Shown: positions 57,153 to 64,000 of the stretch, in pieces
Position numbering within the stretch: position 1 is the stretch's first letter
How the letters are laid out: each line of letters begins with the position of its first letter
DNA from: Jiangella asiatica
GTDB taxonomy: Bacteria > Actinomycetota > Actinomycetes > Jiangellales > Jiangellaceae
Reading direction: 5' to 3'
Length of the DNA stretch: 64,000 nt
NCBI RefSeq assembly: GCF_004349065.1
Contig: NZ_SMKZ01000015.1
Coordinates: forward strand, 62,001-126,000
Translations under genes and position numbers: made by a program
The notes under the pieces: model-generated
What the model was told of the DNA's origin: nothing
Database searches by the model: none
The model's input: the letters and a program-made list of their open reading frames with translations, nothing else

Positions 57153-58211
57153 TCAACTACGAAGAGGCTTCTGATTCCGGGCCTCACCCACCGACGAACC
57201 GGTGACGAGTGTCGGTTCCATGGGGGAGAACTCGTCGGGCTCCCCGCCACGAACCATGGCGGCGATGTAGTCCGTTGCCGCCCGCGCATGAGCCGCCAGG
57301 TGGACATCCACGGTGGTCAGGGCAGGCGAAGAATACAACGACAGACGCGTACGCCCGAGCCCCATGACCGAGACGTCCTCCGGAACGCTCTTGCCGACGG
57401 ACTGCACACCGCCGATGGCGCCGACCGCCATAGAGTCGGCCGCTGCGAGGATCCCCGTGACCTCCGGCCTTTCCGTCAACAGTTCCGCGGTGGCCTCACT
57501 TCCCGATTCCGGGGAGTAGTCGGCGTGTTTCACGTGCACGTGAGCACCGGCATCGCGCAGAACGTTCTCCATGCCGCGTAGGCGCTGAGTGGTCGTCTCA
57601 CTGTTCGGCGGACCGGTGATGATGCCGACCTGCTTGTGCCCGTATCCGACCAGGTGATTGGCCATGAGAGCGCCGACTGCGCCGTTGTCCACCGTGAACG
57701 ACGGCACATCCACCAAACGAGGAGACAAGGTCACGACGACCACACCCGCGGCGGTTATCTGTTTGACCAACGCGGTGAACTTCTCCGCATGAGTGCGCTG
57801 ATCAAAACCTCCGCCAGCGATGATCAATCCGTCGACGCGCTGCTCCCACAATTGCCGACAATGCTTGAGCTCTAACTGCGCCGACCGCTGCATGTTGGAC
57901 ACGATCGCCATCATCGAGTGCGCTTCTTCGGCCCGCACCGTCACCGATTCGGCGATTTCCGCGAAGTACGGATCGAGCATTTCGCCGATCACACACCCGA
58001 TCGTATTCCCGCTACCACGACGCAGGTTACGAGCGACCATGTTCGGGACATAGTTCAATTCCGCGGCGGCTTTGTGAACCCGTTCTGCCAATACCTCGTT
58101 GACAGACGCCTCCGAACGCAAGACCCGGGCCGCGGTGGCCAGCGATACTCCGGCCCGCTCGGCCACATCGGTGACCGTCGCCTGCCTGGTGCCACGACTA
58201 CGGCGTGCCAT
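57153..58211 (-). CDS. LacI-family transcriptional regulator
   Basis: A 352-residue regulator: N-terminal LacI HTH (about 10-60, TVTDVAERAGVSLATAARVLRSEASVNEVLAERVHKAAAELNYVPN) with hinge helix RNLRRG, then a periplasmic-binding-type sensor domain with GCVIGEMLDPYFAEI and DNGAVGALMANHLVGYGHKQVGIITGP. It is the last gene of the minus-strand catabolic cluster, 58 bases after the hydratase gene, and is the natural candidate to control that cluster. Confidence 0.93.
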   Translation of the reverse strand: MARRSRGTRQATVTDVAERAGVSLATAARVLRSEASVNEVLAERVHKAAAELNYVPNMVARNLRRGSGNTIGCVIGEMLDPYFAEIAESVTVRAEEAHSMMAIVSNMQRSAQLELKHCRQLWEQRVDGLIIAGGGFDQRTHAEKFTALVKQITAAGVVVVTLSPRLVDVPSFTVDNGAVGALMANHLVGYGHKQVGIITGPPNSETTTQRLRGMENVLRDAGAHVHVKHADYSPESGSEATAELLTERPEVTGILAAADSMAVGAIGGVQSVGKSVPEDVSVMGLGRTRLSLYSSPALTTVDVHLAAHARAATDYIAAMVRGGEPDEFSPMEPTLVTGSSVGEARNQKPLRS

Positions 58212-58269
58212 CACCAACAAACCCCCATGTAATCCCACAAAGCCACACCAGAGCCTAGCTTCTCGCACC

Positions 58270-59046
58270 TCAGCGACCCTTGAACTGCGGCACTCTCCCC
58301 TCGGCGAAGGCACGACGCCCCTCCACCCGGTCTTCCGTGTCCCGCAAGTTTCCCCACACGAACTGCTCGAACTGAAGCGCTGAGGCCAACGGCATCGCCA
58401 TGCCCTCGCGGACGACGCGCTTGATGGCACGTACCGCCAGCGGACCGTTGCGCGCTATTCGGTTGGCCATCTCTCGTGCCCGCGGAAGCAGCCCCTCTGG
58501 TGTTTCCACCTCGCTCACCAAGCCGGATTCCAGCGCCTTGGCCGCATTGATGCGGTCGCCGGTCAGGAGCATCTGCATCGCCAGCGACTGAGGAACGGCT
58601 CGCGGCAGGTGCTGGGTTCCCCCTCCGCCTGGAATGGTGCCATGCCGCACCTCTGCCAAACCCAGCTCGGCATTGGTTGATGCCAATCGAATGTCGCAGG
58701 CCAGTGCCATCTCCAGCCCACCGCCGATGGCGTAACCATTGATCGCGCAGATGATGGGCTTGTCCGTATTCATGCCGGTCAGCAGGTGTTGAGACCTGGT
58801 CGAGTTGAACGTCAGCTGCGCGAAGCTCTCCTGAGGCGGCATGGTGCGCTTCAGGTCGGCGCCGGCGCAGAACGCCTTGGTGCCGGCGCCGGTCACCAGT
58901 GCGACGCGGATCTCCGGATCAGATCCGACCCGCCGCCACGCCTCGTGCAAACGCTCGCGCATCTCCGCATCAATCGCGTTACGCGCCTCGGGGCGGTTCA
59001 AGGTGATCTCGGCGACGCCATCGGTCACCGACACATCGACGGGCAC
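58270..59046 (-). CDS. enoyl-CoA hydratase/isomerase family protein
   Basis: A 258-residue crotonase-fold enzyme. The oxyanion-hole segments are FCAGADLK (about 59-66) and NGYAIGGGLEMALACD (about 103-118). The two catalytic acids of true hydratases fall at GLAEVRHGTIPGGGGTQHLPR (about 129-149), with Glu in LAEV present. It hydrates a trans-2-enoyl-CoA or handles a related CoA thioester. The GTG start at 59046 follows AAGGAG. Confidence 0.92.
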   Translation of the reverse strand: MPVDVSVTDGVAEITLNRPEARNAIDAEMRERLHEAWRRVGSDPEIRVALVTGAGTKAFCAGADLKRTMPPQESFAQLTFNSTRSQHLLTGMNTDKPIICAINGYAIGGGLEMALACDIRLASTNAELGLAEVRHGTIPGGGGTQHLPRAVPQSLAMQMLLTGDRINAAKALESGLVSEVETPEGLLPRAREMANRIARNGPLAVRAIKRVVREGMAMPLASALQFEQFVWGNLRDTEDRVEGRRAFAEGRVPQFKGR

Positions 59047-59103
59047 GACACTTCTCCTTCATTCCGATCGGACCAACCAACGCAAGGACCTGCGCTGCGG
59101 GAT

Positions 59104-60072
59104 TCAGGCACTTGCTGTACCGACACCGTCGCCTTGCATGAGCCCGGCGCGCACCAGAGCGTCACGGATAGCCAGCTTGCGCTGCTCCGACACTTCCACC
59201 GAAGGCAGCCGAACCCGCGACGACGGAATCTGACCCAGCTGGACGAGCGCCTCCTTCGTCGCGCTCGCTTCACTTTCCATGCCCCGGGGCACCTGGTTTT
59301 CGAACACGGCATCCATCAGCGGCAGACACGAACGAACGAAAAGGTCCCGGGCATGCTCCAACGGGCTCTCGTCGACAAGCCGCAGGAACTCGGCCCAGAG
59401 TGCTGGTTCGATCGCGGCAATACCGATCAGGGCGCCGTGCGAGCCGTGAAGAAGCATGCCGAGTAATCCCGGCGCATCCGTCGCCACCAGCACGCGGGTC
59501 TTCTCCGACAACGTGTCCCACAGTTCCGTGTACGTCGAGATGTCGACCGACGCGGCCTTGACGGCGACCACGTGCTCGAGCTCGGCAAGCCGAGACAAGA
59601 CCGCGAGCGGATACGCCGCCCCGGTGAAGTCCGGATACTGGTGCACAACCATCGGCAAGCCGACCCGCTTGTCCAACTCGGCGAAGAAGTGCAGCACCGA
59701 GTCCGGGTTGGCCGCCAGCCGCCGGTACGGTCGCACGTCGATCGGAGGCAGCACCAACAGGCCGTCCGCGCCAGCCACCTTGGCCCGCAGCCCTTGTTCC
59801 ACCAGATCCTCGGCACGGTAGCCCACGATGCCGGCGTAGACGACCTGCCCATTGGTACAGGTTGATTTCGCTACTGACACGATGTCGACTCGTTCTTTCG
59901 CGTCGAGGGCGAGGATCTCGCCGAGGTGGCCGTTCACGACCAACCCGCGGATGCCCGGAGCCGCCGCAGTTGCACTCAAATGCGCTTCGAGTGCCGGGAA
60001 ATCGATCTTCATGCTACTGGCGAACGGCGTCACGGTCGCCGGATAAAGGCCCGCAGGCTCTGCCGCGTTCAT
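59104..60072 (-). CDS. DapA-family (DHDPS/NAL-like) lyase with altered substrate motif
   Basis: A 322-residue TIM-barrel class I aldolase. The Schiff-base Lys172 (VVAVKAAS) and Tyr146 (VHQYPDF) are in place. The carboxylate-binding motif, GTTGE in pyruvate-specific members, is GHLGE at residues 48-52, so the usual pyruvate contact is changed. The length is about 25 residues above DapA. It is probably a retro-aldolase, hydratase-aldolase or dehydratase of the cluster's own substrate rather than a lysine-pathway enzyme. Confidence 0.85.
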   Translation of the reverse strand: MNAAEPAGLYPATVTPFASSMKIDFPALEAHLSATAAAPGIRGLVVNGHLGEILALDAKERVDIVSVAKSTCTNGQVVYAGIVGYRAEDLVEQGLRAKVAGADGLLVLPPIDVRPYRRLAANPDSVLHFFAELDKRVGLPMVVHQYPDFTGAAYPLAVLSRLAELEHVVAVKAASVDISTYTELWDTLSEKTRVLVATDAPGLLGMLLHGSHGALIGIAAIEPALWAEFLRLVDESPLEHARDLFVRSCLPLMDAVFENQVPRGMESEASATKEALVQLGQIPSSRVRLPSVEVSEQRKLAIRDALVRAGLMQGDGVGTASA

Positions 60073-60142
60073 TATGGAATGAGCTCCTCACCCTTGTTCA
60101 TCGGAACGTGTCGGCGCGACGGTGGTGTCGGCGCACGAGGCG

Positions 60143-61318
60143 TCATGCTGGAACCGCAAAGGTGGCCGCTTCGTCTACCGAAGCGCTCCGATCCGCTGGC
60201 AAGCGGCCGGCGACCACGCGGCACACGTCAGGCTGCGCGGTCACGAAGACCCGCTCGCCCTGTGTCCGGCCCCGCGTCGGAGCGGTGGCGATCAACCGGA
60301 CCCTGCCGACCCGCAGTGCGTATATGACCTGGTCACCGAGGTATGTCATACCTTCGACCCGTGCTTCCCAGCAATTGGCGCCGGGCTCTCCGTGGGTATC
60401 GACGACCAGAGACCCGGGACGGACGAGTACCGACGTCTCGCCCGCGCTGCCGACGGCACCGAGCTGCGGAAGCGATGAGTCGGCGCACATGACCTCGCCA
60501 ATTCCGGTCACGGCGACGACACCACCGCTGGAACGGCGCAGCTCGGAAATGGGAAGCAGGTTCACCGGCCCGATGAAGTCGGCGACGAACACGTCGGTAG
60601 GCTGCTCGTAGATCTCCTCGGGCGTACCCGCTTGAATCACCACTCCGTCGCGCATCACCAGTATCCGATCGGAGAGCGACAACGCCTCTTCACGGTCATG
60701 CGTCACATACAGCGCAGCGAACCCGAGCCGCTGTTGCAGTTCTCGCAGTTCGAGCCGCATCCGCTCCCGCAGCTTCGCATCAAGGTTGCTGAGTGGTTCG
60801 TCGAAGAGGAGAAGGTCCGGTTCGTAGACCAGGGTGCGCGCCAGCGCGACTCGCTGCTGCTGTCCGCCACTGAGCTCGGACGGGTACCGACGCGCAAGGT
60901 GGGCACAGTCCATCAATTCAAGTATGCGTGCCACCCGGTCGTCGATTTCGCCATGCCGCGCCTTGTCTCGTTTACCGATGCCGTGGCGGAGCGGAAAACC
61001 GACATTGTCGGCAACCGTCATATGGGGCCATACCGCGTACGATTGGAACACCATCCCCAGCCCACGGCGTTCGGGCGGAACATACGTACCGGCCTCCGAG
61101 GAGTAGACGATCTGGCCGGCGATATCGATCGTGCCGCCGGTCGGCGCCTCCAGACCGGCGATGGCACGCAGTGTGGTGGTCTTTCCACAGCCGCTGGGCC
61201 CGAGTAGACACACGAATTCGCCGCGCTCGAGCGTCAGGTCCAGATTGTCGACCGCCACGGTGGTGGCACCGTGTGAGACGAACTCTTTGCTGAGTCCTTC
61301 GACGCGGACTACCGACAT
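60143..61318 (-). CDS. ABC transporter ATP-binding protein, PotA/FbpC type
   Basis: A 391-residue ATPase. Walker A is GPSGCGKTT (about 40-48), the Q-loop is FQSYAVWPHMTV, the signature LSGGQQQRVALAR, and Walker B LLLFDEPLSNLDAKLR. A C-terminal TOBE-like domain (about 245-375) marks the CUT1/spermidine/iron group of importers. No permease or binding-protein gene lies in the window, so partners are either beyond the right edge or elsewhere. The start is ten bases after the DUF35 stop. Confidence 0.94.
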   Translation of the reverse strand: MSVVRVEGLSKEFVSHGATTVAVDNLDLTLERGEFVCLLGPSGCGKTTTLRAIAGLEAPTGGTIDIAGQIVYSSEAGTYVPPERRGLGMVFQSYAVWPHMTVADNVGFPLRHGIGKRDKARHGEIDDRVARILELMDCAHLARRYPSELSGGQQQRVALARTLVYEPDLLLFDEPLSNLDAKLRERMRLELRELQQRLGFAALYVTHDREEALSLSDRILVMRDGVVIQAGTPEEIYEQPTDVFVADFIGPVNLLPISELRRSSGGVVAVTGIGEVMCADSSLPQLGAVGSAGETSVLVRPGSLVVDTHGEPGANCWEARVEGMTYLGDQVIYALRVGRVRLIATAPTRGRTQGERVFVTAQPDVCRVVAGRLPADRSASVDEAATFAVPA

Positions 61319-61328
61319 ATCAGGCTCC

Positions 61329-61769
61329 CTAGATTGATGACACGGGCCGGCTCAACGCTGGACCCCACTGGACGACGGTGAACTCCAGAGACGAGCCCGC
61401 CTTGGTGAAGCGGGCGGACAGCGGCATGTCCATCGCGATATCGTCGGGCTCGACGCCCACCACCGTGCCCATCAGCCGCACCGGAGCGTCATCCAGCGCG
61501 ATGATGCCTACCGTGTATGGCACCTCTCGATAGCCGGGCGCAGTGGCACGACCGACAACGGTCCAGCTGAACAGGGTGCCGCTTGGTCGATGCTCTTCCC
61601 ACTCGAATTTCAGGCTTCGGCAATGCGGGCACATGGCCCGGGGCGGCCAGTTCATGCGTTCACAACCGCTGCACCGAGGCAGTATCAGCTTGCCCTTGGC
61701 AGTGCCCGCCCAGTACCCCTGAAAAAGCGGATCATCGAGATCCGGCGCCGGCACGTCACGCAGGTCCAT
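61329..61769 (-). CDS. Zn-ribbon OB-fold DUF35 protein, thiolase partner
   Basis: A 146-residue protein with a rubredoxin-like zinc ribbon (CSGCERMNWPPRAMCPHC, about 33-50) and a C-terminal OB fold (WTVVGRATAPGYREVPYTVGIIALD). Such proteins form complexes with thiolase-fold enzymes, for instance ChsH2 DUF35 with the Ltp2 aldolase of steroid side-chain breakdown. ATG at 61769 has GGAGG and overlaps the upstream thiolase-like gene by 14 bases. Confidence 0.9.
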   Translation of the reverse strand: MDLRDVPAPDLDDPLFQGYWAGTAKGKLILPRCSGCERMNWPPRAMCPHCRSLKFEWEEHRPSGTLFSWTVVGRATAPGYREVPYTVGIIALDDAPVRLMGTVVGVEPDDIAMDMPLSARFTKAGSSLEFTVVQWGPALSRPVSSI

Positions 61770-62925
61770 CGTGCCTCCCGAGAATGGTGATGGATCCATC
61801 GCCGAGGTTTCCCCAGCCCGTCACGGCGATGTGCCGCGCGCCCGGTACTTGCCGTGGGCCGCATTCACCCCGCAACTGGCGAGTAGCCTCCACGATGTGG
61901 TTCAGGCCCACCATGTGCCCCTCCGACAGCAGGCCACCGTGGGTATTGACCGGTAGCTTCCCGCCCAACCGGATGCCGTCCTCGAGGATCAGACGCCCGA
62001 TGGTGTCGGGCGTGGCGAAGCCGGCGGCCTCCAGCTGATGGGCGACCTCAAAGGTGAAGCAGTCGTAGACCATTGCCGCATCCATATCGTCGGGACCCAG
62101 CGAAACGGCGTTCCACAGCCGAGCCGCCGCCTTCTCGAGTCCTACATGCAAGAACGGATCGCGGTTGCTGATGTCGTCGGGCGGATCGGCGTGGCCTTCT
62201 TCCGTCGCGAGGATCGCAACAGCCGGTCTTTGATCGTCACCTCCTGGTTGAGCCGAAACGATGACCGCGCAGGCTCCGTCCGATTCCAGACAGCAGTCGT
62301 AAAGCCGGTAGGGGTCGGCGATCACTCGGCCCGAAAGATATTCCTCCAGTTCCAGCGTCCGTTCGTACATCTGAGCATCCGGATTGAGGTTGGCGTGCCA
62401 CCGGGCGGCCAGTGCTATCTCCGCCAGGTGCTCCCGCGTCAGACCGTGCTCGTGCATATAGCGCCGGCACAGGAGGGCGTACCGCTGCGACGGCGTGTTG
62501 CAACCGGCGACGTACTCCAGCTGGGTACGGAACTGTTGCGAGGGAAGGAACGACTTCCTCTGGGCCTTGCGCGGGCCCGAGTTCCCCTTGATACCGCGCA
62601 CGAGAATTACATTCCTTGCGACACCGCCGAGAACGTACAACGACGCCATTTGAAGGGCGGCAACGGCGCTCGCCCCACCGATATCGACAATGGCACGCAG
62701 CTTGACGTCCGGCAATGCCAGCTGGGCGATCACTTCGTCGGTCCCGATATGTCCGTGGTACACGATGATCCCGTCGATCTCGGACACCGGGATACCCGCG
62801 TCGGACGCGGCAGCATCTATCGCCTCGACGGCGAGCGCTTCCACCGAGCGCTCTGCTTTCTTGACGTACTTGGTGTTCCCCACGCCCCGGATGTAGGCCA
62901 CCGTTTCGCTGTTCACACCGGTCAC
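61756..62925 (-). CDS. thiolase-fold lipid-transfer-type protein, probable Ltp2-like retro-aldolase
   Basis: A 389-residue member of the SCP-x/lipid-transfer thiolase branch. The N-terminal half holds VDIGGASAVAALQMA (about 80-94) where biosynthetic and degradative thiolases carry their nucleophilic Cys; no Cys is present. C-terminal blocks are MVYDCFTFEVAHQLEAAGF and NTHGGLLSEGHMVGLNHIVEATRQLRG. The missing Cys and the adjacent DUF35 partner match the Ltp2-type retro-aldolases rather than true thiolases. The GTG start overlaps the upstream ligase stop (GTGA). Confidence 0.85.
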   Translation of the reverse strand: MTGVNSETVAYIRGVGNTKYVKKAERSVEALAVEAIDAAASDAGIPVSEIDGIIVYHGHIGTDEVIAQLALPDVKLRAIVDIGGASAVAALQMASLYVLGGVARNVILVRGIKGNSGPRKAQRKSFLPSQQFRTQLEYVAGCNTPSQRYALLCRRYMHEHGLTREHLAEIALAARWHANLNPDAQMYERTLELEEYLSGRVIADPYRLYDCCLESDGACAVIVSAQPGGDDQRPAVAILATEEGHADPPDDISNRDPFLHVGLEKAAARLWNAVSLGPDDMDAAMVYDCFTFEVAHQLEAAGFATPDTIGRLILEDGIRLGGKLPVNTHGGLLSEGHMVGLNHIVEATRQLRGECGPRQVPGARHIAVTGWGNLGDGSITILGRHDGPA

Positions 62926-64000
62926 CTCTCCCAGACCGCGCGCGCGTCGACCGCCACCGCTGCGGCGCCGTTAACCATGACGGGATTCACCTCAGCCGCC
63001 AGGAGCTGGTCGCCATGGGCCGTTCCCCACTCGGCGAATCGCCGCAGCACCTCGATGAGCGCACCGCGGTCGGCCGCCTCGGCGCCGCGATAGCCAGCCA
63101 GTAGCCGATTTAGCATCGGGTGAGAACCGACCATCGACGCCAGTCCGGCATCGGTGGTAGGAAGAACGACGGCGTTCACATCCGGAAAGAGTTCCGCCCG
63201 GACACCACCCACCCCGAGGACAAGCAGCAGCCCGAAGGCCGGATCCCGCTTCAGTCCCACGAGGACTTCGATACCGTCGACCATCCTCTGAACCAGGACC
63301 CGTGGCGAGTCCAGCCCGTCGTGCTTGGCGATATCCGCCAGCCGGGCGAGCTGGACCTCCAGCTGGTCGGCATCCGCGATCCCGACCGCCACAGCGCCCT
63401 TATCCGTCTTGTGGCTCAGCGCCGGTGAATCCAGCTTGATGGCCAGCGGATAGCCGACCTCGTCCGCAAGATCTTCGACCTCCTGCAGGTCGAGGCCGCG
63501 GGACAGTCTACCGGGAGCACATGGCACGCCGGCCGCTGCCAAGGAGACCAGCATTTCGCCCGCGGTCGACGTCGTTCCCGGACCGTTCCGACCGGTTTCG
63601 GTCCGGACATGAGCACACGTGCCCTCCGAAAGGAGCTCCATCAAGCTGGATGCCGGCTGGATGTTCTGCTGGTTTTGCCGGAATCGTGCGCTTGCCTCCG
63701 CGGCATGGGCCGCTCGCGCCGGGTCTGGAAAGGCGCTGATACCCGCATTGCCAAGTACCGCGGCCACTTCAGCACTCATCCCGACCCAGCCGACATACAG
63801 CTCCTGGGGAATCTCCTCGCGAACCGCGGCCAGAGCTTCCGCGACCGGGAGGGCGAGCGTTCCGCCGGCACCGCTGGCGATGACCACCGCGTCGATCGTG
63901 GTGTCTTTGGACATCGCTAAGAGCAGCGCCGGCAGCATCTCCGGTTGCGCCCACGTCCCGGTAACATCGACCGGGTTCTGGAGTCCGTTCTGGCCCGAGA
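62922..64000 (-). CDS. ADP-forming acyl-CoA synthetase (acetate-CoA ligase family), 5' end outside window
   Basis: The frame is open to the right edge (the first visible residues include NPVDVTG), so the N-terminal CoA-binding domain is cut off. The visible 359 codons cover the end of the second Rossmann-like region and a complete ATP-grasp_5 domain (PLAIKLDSPALSHKTDKGAV, VLVQRMVDGIEVLVGLKRDPAFGLLLVLGVGG and the C-terminal AEVNPVMV). It would activate a carboxylic acid with CoA as first step of the cluster. It is coupled to the thiolase-like gene through GTGA. Confidence 0.9.
   Translation of the reverse strand, partial: SGQNGLQNPVDVTGTWAQPEMLPALLLAMSKDTTIDAVVIASGAGGTLALPVAEALAAVREEIPQELYVGWVGMSAEVAAVLGNAGISAFPDPARAAHAAEASARFRQNQQNIQPASSLMELLSEGTCAHVRTETGRNGPGTTSTAGEMLVSLAAAGVPCAPGRLSRGLDLQEVEDLADEVGYPLAIKLDSPALSHKTDKGAVAVGIADADQLEVQLARLADIAKHDGLDSPRVLVQRMVDGIEVLVGLKRDPAFGLLLVLGVGGVRAELFPDVNAVVLPTTDAGLASMVGSHPMLNRLLAGYRGAEAADRGALIEVLRRFAEWGTAHGDQLLAAEVNPVMVNGAAAVAVDARAVWER

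Noticed and set aside
57005-57205. A 66-codon plus-strand frame at the 3' end of the LacI-type gene
   Set aside because: No ribosome site, no hydrophobic or domain pattern, and it overlaps the regulator on the other strand.

Overview
The window is 64 kb of very GC-rich DNA. It has dense coding, frequent GTG starts, and many stop/start overlaps of the GTGA, ATGA or TAATG type. Gene content points to a free-living actinobacterium: PafBC-like WYL pair, LppM-like lipoprotein, actinobacterial Vms1-like release factor (acVLRF1), ECF41 and ECF42 sigma factors, DUF6131, and Tat-exported enzymes. The genus cannot be fixed from sequence alone; a Jiangella-like or Nocardioidaceae-like organism is a guess. 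No rRNA, tRNA, CRISPR array, prophage or intact insertion sequence was seen.

Layout. 0-7 kb: 3' end of a UvrD-like helicase, two coupled WYL regulators, a GlxA-type regulator, an alpha/beta hydrolase, OsmC, DUF2277 and an AlkZ-like winged-helix protein. 7-14 kb: a Tat-exported GH78 alpha-L-rhamnosidase with a duplicated accessory module, convergent with a galactonate dehydratase (dgoD) and a sugar-type SDR dehydrogenase. 14-21 kb: stress and regulatory genes, including two ECF41 loci. One ECF41 locus (18.8-21 kb) is intact and runs into a proline dehydrogenase gene. The other (15-16.2 kb) keeps its ECF41-type promoter and sigma gene, but its carboxymuconolactone decarboxylase (CMD) partner is reduced to the two gene ends. 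21-32 kb: phosphoketolase, a deacetylase/tandem-GNAT pair, envelope lipoproteins, peroxidases and an RlaP-like protein lacking its catalytic motifs. 32-35 kb: a compact WXG-like protein, polymorphic toxin and immunity gene cassette. The toxin ends in a PD-(D/E)XK-like nuclease domain. 35-47.5 kb: a Tat-exported PHP protein, a deletion scar joining a WYL regulator to an ABC permease, a solitary DNA methyltransferase, alditol oxidase, secreted lipoproteins, threonine dehydratase, a second AlkZ-like protein, a DUF885 peptidase and an HtrA-like protease. 47.5-56.5 kb: an MFS relic under a MerR/SoxR-type operator, a NarL-type two-component system next to an MMPL transporter, an ECF42/DGPF pair, and a WYL regulator that has lost its ligand-binding core.

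56.5-57.1 kb is a non-coding scar of relics and palindromes. From 57.15 kb to the right edge, one minus-strand cluster encodes a probable CoA-thioester catabolic pathway: ADP-forming acyl-CoA ligase, thiolase-fold enzyme lacking the usual Cys, DUF35 partner, ABC ATPase, DapA-like lyase with an altered substrate motif, enoyl-CoA hydratase, and a LacI regulator. Its lower apparent GC and the scar at its border suggest it was acquired.

The most unusual feature is repeated internal gene loss. At least four loci (CMD at 16.0 kb, WYL/permease at 37.2 kb, MFS at 47.6 kb, WYL at 55.6 kb) keep recognisable gene ends while the middle is missing, usually in frame. The most coherent self-contained system is the toxin/immunity cassette at 32.1-34.9 kb.
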